64,000 bases of DNA from an uncultured Eubacteriales bacterium (GCA_900549475.1 UROF01000007.1:35371-99370); one strand, 5' to 3'. Positions 1 through 8,996 are shown, counted from the first letter of the stretch. Translations and numbers: made by a program. Notes: generated by a model from the sequence alone, not told the origin.

Positions 1-1
1 G

Positions 2-229
2 CTTGCTTTCAACCATCCTATTCGAGTAATGCTGGTATCCATTGGATTGGCAGCACTCCAGGTTGGCGCGGCTACAATGCAGCGGTCTTTGGGTGTCCCG
101 AGCTCTATTGTATCAATTATTATTGGGTTTATTGTTCTTATGATTCTGTGTGGTTCTTTGCCACAGATCTGGTCAGAAATGCATTCTTCACAAAAACAGA
201 AAGGAGGAAACCGTTCATATGTGGGATGA
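2..229 (+). CDS. BMP-type ABC transporter permease, C-terminal fragment (gene begins before the window)
   Basis: The reading frame is open from the first bases and gives 75 residues before TGA. It shows a hydrophobic helix rich in Ile and Val and a short charged tail, as at the end of a permease of the BMP (basic membrane protein) nucleoside-uptake family. The next gene is clearly a permease of that family and overlaps it by 11 bases, the usual order of the two permeases in such operons. The assignment rests mainly on this context because the conserved core lies outside the window. The DNA is more AT-rich than the rest of the window. Confidence 0.6.
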   Translation, partial: LAFNHPIRVMLVSIGLAALQVGAATMQRSLGVPSSIVSIIIGFIVLMILCGSLPQIWSEMHSSQKQKGGNRSYVG

Positions 230-1172
230 AATTCTAAATATGACGTTTTTGGCCTCTTTTCTTTCCGCCGCTGTTCGGATGGGAGTTCCTTTAGCGTATG
301 CAGCATTAGGTGAGACAGTTTCTCAAAAGGCTGGCACCTTGAATATCGGACTGGAAGCAAACATGCTGGCAGGCGCTTTTTTTGGCTTTGCCGCGGCGTA
401 TAAAAGTGATAGCCTTTTTCTGGGCTTTATATGTGGAATGCTTGCAGGAGTATGTTTCAGTCTTCTTCATGCGTTTTTCTCAATTTACTTGAGGCAAAAT
501 CAGAATGTAACTGGTACAGCGCTGAATTTATTTGCTTTGGGGCTAACAAGCTATCTGTTTCAAGTTATCGTAAATCAAACTTCCGGAACATATCCCCAAA
601 TCTCCACTTTGCCTGTGCTTACAATCCCCGTTCTCAGTAAAGTCCCATTAATTGGTGATGCCTTTTTCAATAAAGATATTATCACATATTTGCTTTATCT
701 TTTTGCAATTGGTATTCTTTTGTTTCTAAAGAAAACCGTGTGGGGGCTATCTCTGACTTCTGTAGGAGAGAATCCCCAAGCAGCCGATACAGTTGGCTTG
801 CCGGTATTTCGCATCAAGTATCTCGCCGCAGCTTTCAACGGAATTATGAGCGGACTAGGTGGTGCTTACTTGGTGCTTGGTCAACTGGGAATGTTTTCTG
901 AGAATGTGACTTCTGGACGAGGATATATCGCACTATCGCTGGTCGTATTTGGCCGAAGGCATCCTGTGGGGGTATGTCTTGCTGCTTTGTTTATGGGAGC
1001 TGCCAACGCCCTTCAATTTAAAATGCAAACGTTAGGTGTTGATTTGCCAATCCAATTTTTCACGGGCCTACCATATATGCTAACTGTCGCTGTACTGGTC
1101 ATCGGCGCTATTAAAAAGACGGACTCCGACCCGGCAGCTCTAGGGAAGCCTTATATTAGAACTATGCGGTAA
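219..1172 (+). CDS. BMP-family nucleoside ABC transporter, second permease subunit
   Basis: A protein of 317 residues with many membrane segments. The N-terminal motif around NIGLEANMLAGAFFG is the hallmark of the NupQ/YufQ-like second permease, and the C-terminus ends in the family-typical LGKPYIR tail. It is clearly paralogous to the permease at 6810-7706, where the matching motif reads NISMEAFMLIGAFFG. The start at 219 is chosen because AAGGAGG lies at 201-207; an upstream in-frame start has no such site. It overlaps the preceding permease and is probably translationally coupled to it. Predicted role: inner-membrane channel half for nucleosides or related solutes. The AT-rich composition differs from the second transporter set and suggests separate origin. 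Confidence 0.85.
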   Translation: MWDEILNMTFLASFLSAAVRMGVPLAYAALGETVSQKAGTLNIGLEANMLAGAFFGFAAAYKSDSLFLGFICGMLAGVCFSLLHAFFSIYLRQNQNVTGTALNLFALGLTSYLFQVIVNQTSGTYPQISTLPVLTIPVLSKVPLIGDAFFNKDIITYLLYLFAIGILLFLKKTVWGLSLTSVGENPQAADTVGLPVFRIKYLAAAFNGIMSGLGGAYLVLGQLGMFSENVTSGRGYIALSLVVFGRRHPVGVCLAALFMGAANALQFKMQTLGVDLPIQFFTGLPYMLTVAVLVIGAIKKTDSDPAALGKPYIRTMR

Positions 1173-1520
1173 ATCTGTGTTATCAATATCTACCAGGGGA
1201 TAAAAGGTACTCTCAAAGGAAAAGAACACCTCTTTAATTGGAAAATGTAATTCAAGTTGTTGAACAGGCGAACATAGCTGGTGAACTTTGCTAATGCTTT
1301 GTTTGTGATGGAAAACTGCGCTTCCCTAGTAAAAGATGATTCGGAAAGTTTTCCCTTGTGTTTTCCCTTTAAAAAAACAGATAAGCTGAGCGGAAAGGTG
1401 CCGAGCCGATGAGAAGCTAGTTTATAAATTTTATAATTAGGACACAAATACACGGGAAATAAGCAAAAAAGAAGCAGAAGGACAGGAAAAATGAAATTCA
1501 AATCCCTCCTTCTGCGCCAA

Positions 1521-1558
1521 CGCACCCGCAGTGATTTACTGCGGGTGCGTTTTGTTTT
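1521..1558 (+). terminator. Intrinsic terminator
   Basis: An 11-bp perfect stem (1521-1531 with 1539-1549), a 7-base loop and a T-rich tail TTTTGTTTT. It lies about 350 bases after the permease stop, so it may end that operon with a long 3' untranslated region or serve an undetected RNA. Confidence 0.85.
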
Positions 1559-1640
1559 AGCAGATGGTGAGCACCTGCCTGCTTGCCTGATAGGACACTG
1601 GCAAGTTTTTTATGGGCGTGGAGCTCTGTGAATATAAACA

Positions 1641-1684
1641 AAGGCGTTCCGAAACGAAAAACGTTTCGGGACGCCTTTTGCTTT
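1641..1684. terminator. Hairpin terminator, possibly bidirectional
   Basis: A 16-bp stem (1641-1656 with 1662-1677, one G-U pair) with an AAAAA loop. T-rich flanks follow on both strands, so it could stop the upstream plus-strand unit and the convergent AraC-type gene. Confidence 0.75.
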
Positions 1685-1984
1685 GGTCATATTAAGAACT
1701 TTGTAAACTTTTCGGTCAGCAAGCTGACAATATAGAAAATAGAGAGAAACTGGCGGAAATGACAGATATCCGAAGCTGCGGGGGGATAATATCCGGCGAT
1801 TTTCACTCCTCATAAAAAGGGGGGTTGTGATTTATGCCAAATAAACTCGTGTTATATCTGCTTGCCTCGACAGGATAACTAAAGTCAAATGGGAAATTTA
1901 CAATAATCCCACATTTCCACACAGTATATTCCATGGACAATTTTTGCTTTTCGACGATATACTACAGACATCCGGCTGGGGTGG

Positions 1985-2827
1985 TCAGGATCGCTCGTGT
2001 TTCCGGTAGGTGTTGGGAGAGATGCCGGTCACCTTCTTGAAGATCTGGCTGAAGTAAACCGGGTCGTCGTAGCCTACCCGCTGGGAAACTTCTTTCACGG
2101 AGAGATCCGTCTCCAATAACAGGCGGCTGGCCTCCTCGCAGCGCTTCTGGATGACATAGCGGATGGGAGATACACCGGTCTCTGTTTTGAAAAGGTGAGA
2201 CAGGTGATCCTTGCTGATATAGATGGCGCTTGAGAGGGACTCCAGCGTAATGGACGACATATAGTTCTGGTCGATGTAGTTCTTGATCTTTTTGCAGGCG
2301 GGAGAGAGCTGTACCGGGTCCGGCGTTGTGGTCATGGTAATGCGCAGGATCATCACCAGCAGAACATTGAGAAGGTTCTGGCTGATATTTTTGCAGTAAG
2401 CGATGCCGCTGGAGGTCTCATTGATCAGATCCATAAAGTAGAGGTCCAGTTTCTGCTTGTACCGGTCGGCGTTGATGATGGGGAACATATCCTCGGGGAT
2501 CAGGCAGTTGGGGGGCAGATTTTCCAGCTGGAAGCCGTCTACCGCACAGAAAAGAAAGTGGAGCTGATCGTTTTCATCGGAGCGCTCCTGATGGGTGACG
2601 AAGGGGTTGTAAATAATAAGATCCCCGCCATGGATGGGATGCTCCTGGCCGTAGATGCGGACAGTGCCCTGGCCGCTGAGAACGTACAGGATCTCACAGA
2701 AGTTATGGGAGTGCTCGATATTGAACCAGGTGGGGTCGTCGCTGACGCTGCCGGTGTATTTCAGCCGCGGAGAAATGGAGACAGTCGCAGCGGAAGACTC
2801 GTCCAGATAGTAGTGTTTATGGGCCAT
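1985..2827 (-). CDS. AraC-family transcriptional regulator with cupin sensor domain
   Basis: A 280-residue regulator. Residues about 35-95 form an AraC-type cupin ligand domain (EHSHNFCEILYVLSGQG, then GGDLIIYNPFVTHQE). Residues about 180-280 carry the double helix-turn-helix with the typical VSQRVGYDDPVYFSQIFKK and GISPNTYR signatures. The ATG at 2827 is preceded by AAGGAG. The gene is divergent from the nucleoside-uptake operon that starts at 3003, so it most likely controls that operon in response to a sugar or nucleoside; the ligand is not evident from sequence. A TATAAT box with a TGGACG -35 lies upstream. Confidence 0.93.
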   Translation of the reverse strand: MAHKHYYLDESSAATVSISPRLKYTGSVSDDPTWFNIEHSHNFCEILYVLSGQGTVRIYGQEHPIHGGDLIIYNPFVTHQERSDENDQLHFLFCAVDGFQLENLPPNCLIPEDMFPIINADRYKQKLDLYFMDLINETSSGIAYCKNISQNLLNVLLVMILRITMTTTPDPVQLSPACKKIKNYIDQNYMSSITLESLSSAIYISKDHLSHLFKTETGVSPIRYVIQKRCEEASRLLLETDLSVKEVSQRVGYDDPVYFSQIFKKVTGISPNTYRKHERS

Positions 2828-2862
2828 GTTGACTGCTCCTTATCGATGAATGTTGTAAAAGT

Positions 2863-2891
2863 ATTATACCCTAAGGATGTAAGCTCGTCCA
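2863..2891 (-). promoter_or_regulatory. Predicted sigma-A promoter of the AraC-type gene
   Basis: On the minus strand, TATAAT (2868-2863) and TGGACG (2891-2886) are separated by 17 bases and sit about 35 bases upstream of the start codon. Confidence 0.55.
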
Positions 2892-2905
2892 GTGGTTTTC
2901 ATAGT

Positions 2906-2961
2906 CTGTCCAAAAAGACGGACAGTTTGTTCAATTTCCGGGCAGAAATATATGGCTGTCC
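2906..2961. promoter_or_regulatory. CTGTCC repeat cluster, candidate AraC-type operator
   Basis: CTGTCC at 2906-2911 and GGACAG at 2920-2925 form an inverted repeat, and a third CTGTCC lies at 2956-2961. They sit between the regulator and the operon it faces, where an AraC-type protein would bind. The link to this regulator is inference. Confidence 0.4.
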
Positions 2962-3002
2962 GGGTTGAAATAGCAGTTTGACGGAATGAAAGGAGAAAAA
3001 AC

Positions 3003-4073
3003 ATGAAGAAACTTGCGTGTATGCTGTTGGCTCTTGCGATGATGCTGTCTCTGGCCGCCTGCGGCGGCAACAGCGGCAATAATGCTGCCAACAACGGTGG
3101 GACCGACAACCAGACCAACAATCAGACCAACAATCAGCAGGGCGAAGACACGGATACGGGGAGCGGAGAGCTGCCCAAGGTGGCACTGATGTCCATGCGG
3201 CAGATGACCCAGCCTGCGGACCTCAACACCCTGGAAGGTGTGGACCGTCTGAAGGAAGAAATGGGCCTGGATGTCAACATTGTCGTCTGCACTGAGGTCA
3301 GCGAGTACTACGATCAGATGCAGGCCCTGTGTGAGGAAGGCTACGACATCATTTACTTTGTGTACGACAACTTCCTGGAGGCTGCCAAGGAGCTGTGTGT
3401 CCTCTACCCCGATACGATGTTCATCGGTCTGTGGATCGATCTCCAGGGCGAGGAAGTGGCTCCCAACCTCAAGCCTGTTCACTTCCGTTCTGAGCAGGGC
3501 TCCTTCATGTGCGGCGTTGTGGCGGCTCTGATGAGCGAGACCGGCAAGGTCGGCTTCATCGGCGGCGGCAACAACCCCGGCATCAAGGTGTTCCTGGCCG
3601 GCTATGAGGCGGGCATCAACTACGTGGACAACGGCACAGAGCTGATGGTCTCCTGGGCCAATACCTTTGACGATCCTCTGAAGGGACAGGAGCTGGCCCT
3701 GAGCCTGAACGAGCGCGGCTGTGACGTGATCTATCAGGCGGCCAGCCAGACAGGCCTCGGCGTGTTCCAGGCTGCTCAGGACAAGGGCTTCTATGCCATC
3801 GGCGTGGATGTGGATCAGTCCTCCCTGGCTCCCGAGAACATCATCTGCTCCAGCCTTCTGGACCACGGCTATGCCACTTACGATACCATTTCCCAGGCGG
3901 TAAACGGCCAGTTCAACAACGAGCAGGTCTACTATGGCCTCCAGGAGGGCATGCCGGTCATCGCTATCAATGAGGCGCTGGTAAGTGAGGAGATCATCCA
4001 GCAGGTAAAGGATATCGAGCAGAAGATCATTGCTGGTGAGATCGAGATCCCCACGACAACGGAAACAGAGTAA
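3003..4073 (+). CDS. BMP-family substrate-binding lipoprotein (nucleoside uptake)
   Basis: A 356-residue extracytoplasmic binding protein. It begins with a lipoprotein signal peptide whose lipobox LAAC places the lipidated Cys at residue 20, followed by a low-complexity Asn/Thr/Gln linker (about 22-45) typical of clostridial lipoproteins. The body matches the BMP/PnrA family that binds purine nucleosides: EQGSFMCGVVAALMSETGKVGFIGG and the YQAASQTGLGVFQAA region. AAAGGAG precedes the ATG. It is first in the operon and is followed by a hairpin that would favour excess binding protein over the membrane parts. The substrate is probably a nucleoside, but BMP proteins also bind other ligands. Confidence 0.92.
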   Translation: MKKLACMLLALAMMLSLAACGGNSGNNAANNGGTDNQTNNQTNNQQGEDTDTGSGELPKVALMSMRQMTQPADLNTLEGVDRLKEEMGLDVNIVVCTEVSEYYDQMQALCEEGYDIIYFVYDNFLEAAKELCVLYPDTMFIGLWIDLQGEEVAPNLKPVHFRSEQGSFMCGVVAALMSETGKVGFIGGGNNPGIKVFLAGYEAGINYVDNGTELMVSWANTFDDPLKGQELALSLNERGCDVIYQAASQTGLGVFQAAQDKGFYAIGVDVDQSSLAPENIICSSLLDHGYATYDTISQAVNGQFNNEQVYYGLQEGMPVIAINEALVSEEIIQQVKDIEQKIIAGEIEIPTTTETE

Positions 4074-4082
4074 TTGCCGGCA

Positions 4083-4124
4083 GGGGGTGTGTCTGCAAGG
4101 GAAGGACGCACCCCCTCCCCTTTT
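4083..4124 (+). terminator. Intercistronic hairpin / partial terminator after the binding protein
   Basis: An 11-bp stem (4083-4093 with 4105-4115, one G-U pair) is followed by TCCCCTTTTC. The weak T tail suggests partial termination or 3'-end protection, which would raise binding-protein levels relative to the transporter genes. Confidence 0.6.
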
Positions 4125-4190
4125 CACGTCCGGCCTGCATAGGCGTGAGCCAAGCAGAGAAACTCTATATTTAAAATGGCGGTGATGAAT

Positions 4191-5759
4191 ATGGAAAAAA
4201 CGGTGCTTCAGGTAAAAGACATTACAAAAGTATTTCCGCATCCTGAAACACCTGTTGTCGCCAACGACCATGTAAATCTCACCCTGAATGAGGGAGAGAT
4301 CCTGGCGGTAGTTGGTGAAAATGGTACGGGAAAAAGTACGCTCATGAACATCCTCTACGGGATGCTCCAGCCGGACTCCGGCGAGATCCTGCTGGATGGC
4401 AAGGCAGTACGGATACGGTCTCCCCGCGAGGCCATTGCCAACGGTATCGGTATGGTGCACCAGCACTTTATGCTGGTCCCCTCCTTTACGGTGGCACAGA
4501 ACCTGGTGTTTTCTTTTGAGCCCACAAAGCACGGTGTATTTGTGGATGAGGCCAAAGCCATCGAAATTACGAAAGAGATATCCCAGCGCTACGGGCTGCA
4601 GATCGACCCCACCCGGAAGATCCAGGATTGCCCGTTGAGTATGCAGCAGCGGGTGGAGATTCTGAAAATTCTGTTCCACGGGGCAAAGATACTGATATTT
4701 GACGAGCCTACGGCAGTGCTGACGCCGGCGGAATCCGCGGAGCTTTTCCGTGCGTTCCGGGAGCTGAAGGCAGATGGCCGCTCTATTATATTTATTACCC
4801 ACAAGCTCCGCGAGGTGATGGATGTGGCCGACCGGGTCACTGTCATGCGCAAGGGCAAGGTAGTGGGCACCGTGACGACGGAGGAGACGTCCATTGAGGA
4901 CCTGGCGGAGAAGATGGTGGGCCAGCGCATCAACATTGCGGACCGGATCATGCACAACAGCGAGATGGAGAAGTCAGATAGCGTGATTTTCCGGATGGAC
5001 CATGTGACCACAGCCAAGACCGCCGCGGGAAAGTGCATCCAGGATGTCAGCTTTGACCTCCATGAGCACGAGATCATCGGCGTGGCCGGCGTGGGCGGCA
5101 ATGGACAGGAGCAGCTGGTAGAGGCGATCGCGGGGCTGGGCGCGCCGGTGACAGATGGAACGATGACCTATCGCGATCAGGATGTCACCCGCAGCAGCGC
5201 GGCGGATATGCGGAAGATCGGCATTGCCCATATTACCGGTGAGCGCTATATCCTGGGTATCAGCTCCACCTCCGATATCTACGACAATATCATCATGGGC
5301 GCCCACCGGCGGGAGCCCTGGGCCGGGAAGCTGTTCATGCGGCAGAAGCGGCTGGAAAAGCTGGTGGATGACCTGATCGAGACTTTCCATATCAAGACAG
5401 CGTCCCCCCGCAGCGAGATCATGAACCTCTCCGGCGGCAACATTCAAAAGTGTATTCTGGCAAGAGAGCTGAATCTGGCCAAGGATCTGATCATTGCGGA
5501 GGAGCCTACCCGCGGAGTGGACGTAGGGTCCCAGTCCTTTATCCATCACACCCTGCTGGATAAGTGCAAGCAGGGATACGGTGTGATCCTGGTGTCCACG
5601 GATCTGGACGAGGTCCTGACACTGAGCAATGTGGTATACGTCATGTTTGAGGGCCGGATCATCGGAAAAGTGAACCCGGAAGATCCTGACGCCCGCAATG
5701 CCATCGGTCTGCTGATGGCGGGCATTCAGCCGAAAGGAGGCGCAGAAAACAATGAATAA
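4191..5759 (+). CDS. BMP-type nucleoside ABC transporter ATPase (two fused nucleotide-binding domains)
   Basis: A 522-residue protein with two ABC domains in tandem, as in YufO/NupO. Domain 1 has Walker A GENGTGKS (residues 42-49), the ...GMVHQHFML Q-loop and LIFDEPTAVLTP Walker B. Its signature segment reads CPLSMQQR where relatives have LSVGMQQR, so the usual C-loop Ser-Gly pair is missing. Domain 2 has the family-typical degenerate Walker A (GVGGNGQEQLVEAI), an intact LSGGNIQK signature and AEEPTRGVDVG. The start at 4191 is favoured over in-frame ATGs at 4176 and 4185 because GGCGG lies eight bases upstream of it. The 3' end overlaps the next permease by 8 bases. Confidence 0.93.
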   Translation: MEKTVLQVKDITKVFPHPETPVVANDHVNLTLNEGEILAVVGENGTGKSTLMNILYGMLQPDSGEILLDGKAVRIRSPREAIANGIGMVHQHFMLVPSFTVAQNLVFSFEPTKHGVFVDEAKAIEITKEISQRYGLQIDPTRKIQDCPLSMQQRVEILKILFHGAKILIFDEPTAVLTPAESAELFRAFRELKADGRSIIFITHKLREVMDVADRVTVMRKGKVVGTVTTEETSIEDLAEKMVGQRINIADRIMHNSEMEKSDSVIFRMDHVTTAKTAAGKCIQDVSFDLHEHEIIGVAGVGGNGQEQLVEAIAGLGAPVTDGTMTYRDQDVTRSSAADMRKIGIAHITGERYILGISSTSDIYDNIIMGAHRREPWAGKLFMRQKRLEKLVDDLIETFHIKTASPRSEIMNLSGGNIQKCILARELNLAKDLIIAEEPTRGVDVGSQSFIHHTLLDKCKQGYGVILVSTDLDEVLTLSNVVYVMFEGRIIGKVNPEDPDARNAIGLLMAGIQPKGGAENNE

Positions 5760-6807
5760 GCAGTGGGTCCAATCTTTGCTGCGCCTGGTAGTGGCGTTTT
5801 TGATCGGCCTTGTGATCAGCAGTATTTTCATTATCGCCGTGGGAGAGAATCCCATTGCTGCCTACCGGGAACTGATGCTGGGCGCTTTTTCCGGTACCCT
5901 GGAGATCTTTACCACCCTGCGGTGGACAGTCCCCTATATCATCGTGGGTATCGGCGCCGCCGTATCCTTCAAAGCGGGCTTGTTCAATATGGGCCTGGAG
6001 GGATGCGTCTACTGCGGAGCTCTGGCGGCGGGACTGCTGGGTACCATCAAGGGCCTGCCCTCCATCGTCCACATCCCGCTGTGCATGTTCGGCGCGTTCC
6101 TGGTGGGTTCCCTGTGGATGCTGGTCCCGGCCTATCTGAAAGCCCGCCGGGGAGTCAGCGAGGTCATCATCACCTGGATGCAGAGCTATGCTATGGTGCT
6201 GCTGTGCTCCTTCCTGGTGACGGAGTATTTCCAGCTGCCGGAGGATGTGTCCTCCGCTGCCCAGCAGGTGCGTACGCCCATGATCGAGGAGTCCGCCCAG
6301 CTGAGCGTGCTCCTGGAGCCCTATAAGCTGAATACGTCCCTGTTTATCGCCCTTTTGCTGGTGGTGGGGTTCTATATCTTCAGCAAGCACACCAAGTACG
6401 GCTATGAGCACCGGATGCTGGGTATTTCCAGCCAGTTTGCGGTGTACGGCGGCGTCAAGACCAAGCAGATCCAGTTCTGGTCCCTGATCGTCAGCGGCGG
6501 CATCGCGGCTATTGCCGGTGCCTCTGAGACCATGGGCGTCAACGGACAGTATATCCATGGCTTTTCCACGGAGATGGGCCCCAACGGCATCATGGTGGCG
6601 CTGATGGGCCGTCTCAATCCCATCGGTATCCTGTTCTCCTCCCTGTTCATGGGAGCCATTCAGGGCGGCGCCCGCTCCATGGTCCGCAATACCGGCGTTT
6701 CTGCCTATACCATGCGGATCATGATCGGTATTATCGTTATCTGTATTACTGCGGACGGCTTGTTTGAGCTTCTGCGCATCAAAAAGCAGCACAGGGAGGG
6801 TGATTGA
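5752..6807 (+). CDS. BMP-family nucleoside ABC transporter, first permease subunit
   Basis: A 351-residue polytopic membrane protein of the NupP/YufP type. The family motif is seen in FKAGLFNMGLEGCVYCGALAAG, and SSLFMGAIQGGARSM lies near the C-terminus. An AGGAGG lies inside the end of the ATPase gene, and the two genes overlap by 8 bases, which indicates translational coupling. It pairs with the permease at 6810 to form the membrane channel of the transporter fed by the BMP lipoprotein. Confidence 0.92.
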   Translation: MNKQWVQSLLRLVVAFLIGLVISSIFIIAVGENPIAAYRELMLGAFSGTLEIFTTLRWTVPYIIVGIGAAVSFKAGLFNMGLEGCVYCGALAAGLLGTIKGLPSIVHIPLCMFGAFLVGSLWMLVPAYLKARRGVSEVIITWMQSYAMVLLCSFLVTEYFQLPEDVSSAAQQVRTPMIEESAQLSVLLEPYKLNTSLFIALLLVVGFYIFSKHTKYGYEHRMLGISSQFAVYGGVKTKQIQFWSLIVSGGIAAIAGASETMGVNGQYIHGFSTEMGPNGIMVALMGRLNPIGILFSSLFMGAIQGGARSMVRNTGVSAYTMRIMIGIIVICITADGLFELLRIKKQHREGD

Positions 6808-6809
6808 GA

Positions 6810-7706
6810 ATGTTTGACGTATTATTCAGCGAACACACGCTCACCACGGCCCTCAGCCTGGCGACCCCGATCCTGCTGTGTGCCCTGGGCGGCGCGGTCT
6901 GCTCTCAGTCCGGAAACTTCAACATTTCCATGGAGGCCTTTATGCTCATCGGCGCCTTTTTCGGCGTGGTGGGAAGCTACTACCTCAGCAGCGCCGCTGC
7001 CGGCGTTCTGACGGCTGTGCTGGCCTCTGTGGCCATGGCCCTGCTCTACGGCTTCTTCCTCATCAAGCTCAAAGCCAATGAGATCATTCTGGGCTTCGGC
7101 TTCAATATGCTGGCCATTGCTCTGACGGGATGGCTGCTGGAGCCGGTATTCGGCGGCAGCGGTTCCTTCTATAATCCCGCTACCCCCTCTCTGGGGAAGA
7201 TCACCATTCCCCTGATCGACAAGATCCCTGTTCTCCGCTGCCTGAGCGGCCACAATATCCTGGTGTATGCATCCTGGGTACTGGTATTGGTGCTGTTTTT
7301 GCTGATGTACCGCACCCCGCTGGGATTCCGGCTGCGGGCCCTGGGAGAAAACCCCAAGGCCCTGGTGAGCAGCGGTCTGCGCACAGTGCGCTACCGCTAC
7401 CTGGCAGAGATCATCATTGGTGTGACCTGCGGCCTGGCGGGTGCGTTCCTGTCCGTGGGCAATCTCTCCATGTTTACGGAGAACATGACCTCCGGGCGCG
7501 GCTACATTGCCGTTGCCGCAGTGGGGTTCAGCAACGCCTATATCCCGGTGACTGCTCTGGCAAGCCTCCTCTTCGGCCTGACCAGCAGCGCGGCCATCCA
7601 GCTGCAGGGCGTAGGATTCCCCTCTCAGCTGGTGGATATGACACCCTATGTTTTCACCATCATCATTATCATCATTTCAGGATTGAAGCAATCCAGAAAG
7701 AACTGA
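6810..7706 (+). CDS. BMP-family nucleoside ABC transporter, second permease subunit
   Basis: A 298-residue membrane protein with the second-permease motif SGNFNISMEAFMLIGAFFG. ATG at 6810 is chosen because GGGAGGG ends nine bases upstream; the in-frame TTG at 6804 sits only three bases from that site. It begins two bases after the first permease stops. It is paralogous to the AT-rich permease at 219-1172, but its codon use matches this operon. It lacks the LGKPYIR tail seen in that paralog and ends in a Lys/Arg-rich tail. Confidence 0.92.
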   Translation: MFDVLFSEHTLTTALSLATPILLCALGGAVCSQSGNFNISMEAFMLIGAFFGVVGSYYLSSAAAGVLTAVLASVAMALLYGFFLIKLKANEIILGFGFNMLAIALTGWLLEPVFGGSGSFYNPATPSLGKITIPLIDKIPVLRCLSGHNILVYASWVLVLVLFLLMYRTPLGFRLRALGENPKALVSSGLRTVRYRYLAEIIIGVTCGLAGAFLSVGNLSMFTENMTSGRGYIAVAAVGFSNAYIPVTALASLLFGLTSSAAIQLQGVGFPSQLVDMTPYVFTIIIIIISGLKQSRKN

Positions 7707-7731
7707 CCGGGTCAGGAAAGGAGCGTTTCTT

Positions 7732-8967
7732 ATGGTAACATATCTGAAAGCGGCAAAACTGGTGGACTGCACAGGCGCGGAAGCCATTTCCAACGCCGCT
7801 GTCATCGTTGAGGACGGACGGATCCGTCAGGTAGGTCCTGCATCCCAGCTGCCTGTGCCGGAAGGCGCTCAGGTTCTGGATCTGGGCAGCGGCACGCTGA
7901 TGCCCGGCCTGATCGATTCCCACCTGCACATCGGTGAGGACTGCCGCCGCGAGGAGACGGTAGGCCAGCAGCACCTGCAGCCGGATGCCCTGCGGGCCAT
8001 CCGGGGCGTGGTGTCGCTCCACGACGATCTGATGTGCGGCGTGACCACTGCCCGGTCCCTGGGCGACGGCACCGGATTTGTGGATGTGATCCTGCGGGAT
8101 GCCATTGACCGGGGCGAGGTGGTAGGCCCCCGCCTTCTGGTGGCGGCCCAGGCCCTGCGGCCCAGCCACGGGACGGCCCCTGAGGCGGCGGTGACCGCCG
8201 ACGGTCCTGACGAGGTCCGCCGCCGTGTCCGTGAGGCCGTATATCACGGCGCCGATGTGATCAAGATGTTCATCTCCAATATCTCCCGGGGCTCCTCTGC
8301 CCTGGACTACCTCAAGGGCGATCTGACCCAGGTGTCCGCCTATACGAAAGAGGAGCTGATGGTAGCTGTGGAGGAGGCCAACCGGGCCGGCCTCAAGGTC
8401 TGCGGACACTGCATCGGCGGCGATGTGGTCAAGTGGGCACTGGAAGCGGGCTTTGCCTCCCTGGAGCATGCCAATCTGATCGAGGAGGATGATATTCCCC
8501 TCTTTGTGGAAAAAGGCGCCTATATCAGCGACCCCAACCTGATCCTGTTCTTTGATCCTGTCCGGGGCTTTGAGACCCCCACCAACAAGACCCACAAGTG
8601 GGAGGAGCTGCCGGAGTGGTGGCACCAGAAGGTGTGGCGTGCCAGAGAGCAGACCCGCCGGGTGATGAGCAAGGCCCTGAAGGCCGGCGTCAAATTTGCC
8701 CTGGCCACGGACCTCAACCACACCCTGCTGTGGCTGGAGTGCAAGTACTTCATCGAGGAGATCGGCGCCAGCAATATGCAGGCCCTGTTTGCCGTGACCC
8801 GGGACAGCGCTGCCCTGCTGGGTCTGGCGGATGAGATCGGTACTCTGGAGGCAGGCAAGTGCGCAGATATTATCTGTGTGGACGGCGATCCTCTGGAGGA
8901 TATCTCTGCCCTCAGCCGGGTGCGGATGGTCATGCGCGGCGGCTGTGTGGTCAAACATGAGAGCTGA
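7732..8967 (+). CDS. Metal-dependent amidohydrolase
   Basis: A 411-residue member of the amidohydrolase superfamily (imidazolonepropionase/prolidase-like branch). Metal-binding residues are visible: H64 and H66 in PGLIDSHLHIGED, a likely carboxylated Lys in DVIKMFIS, His in CGHCIGG, His in LEHANLIEED and Asp in ALATDLNHT. The N-terminal beta-sandwich portion and the C-terminal GTLEAGKCADIICVDGDPLED are typical. AAAGGAG precedes the ATG. Placed directly after the nucleoside transporter, it may hydrolyse or deaminate an imported nucleobase or a related cyclic amide; the exact substrate cannot be read from the sequence. Confidence 0.85.
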   Translation: MVTYLKAAKLVDCTGAEAISNAAVIVEDGRIRQVGPASQLPVPEGAQVLDLGSGTLMPGLIDSHLHIGEDCRREETVGQQHLQPDALRAIRGVVSLHDDLMCGVTTARSLGDGTGFVDVILRDAIDRGEVVGPRLLVAAQALRPSHGTAPEAAVTADGPDEVRRRVREAVYHGADVIKMFISNISRGSSALDYLKGDLTQVSAYTKEELMVAVEEANRAGLKVCGHCIGGDVVKWALEAGFASLEHANLIEEDDIPLFVEKGAYISDPNLILFFDPVRGFETPTNKTHKWEELPEWWHQKVWRAREQTRRVMSKALKAGVKFALATDLNHTLLWLECKYFIEEIGASNMQALFAVTRDSAALLGLADEIGTLEAGKCADIICVDGDPLEDISALSRVRMVMRGGCVVKHES

Positions 8968-8996
8968 GGGCCCTGCCAACAGGAGGATGACATTTT

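Larger units (their letters stand above)
1173..1984. other. AT-rich intergenic stretch without a supported gene
   Basis: About 810 bases separate the permease from the convergent AraC-type gene. No open frame here has both a ribosome binding site and recognisable protein character. It holds two clear hairpin terminators (listed separately) and a weaker stem of CTTGCC with GGCAAG at 1582-1605 followed by T residues. A 46-codon frame beginning near 1491 runs straight through the first terminator stem and is not credible. The composition is closer to the flanking AT-rich transporter than to the rest of the window, so this may be decayed or acquired DNA. Confidence 0.6.

Noticed and set aside
1190..1525. 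Minus-strand frame of 111 codons in the AT-rich intergenic region
   Set aside because: No ribosome binding site, no recognisable protein character.
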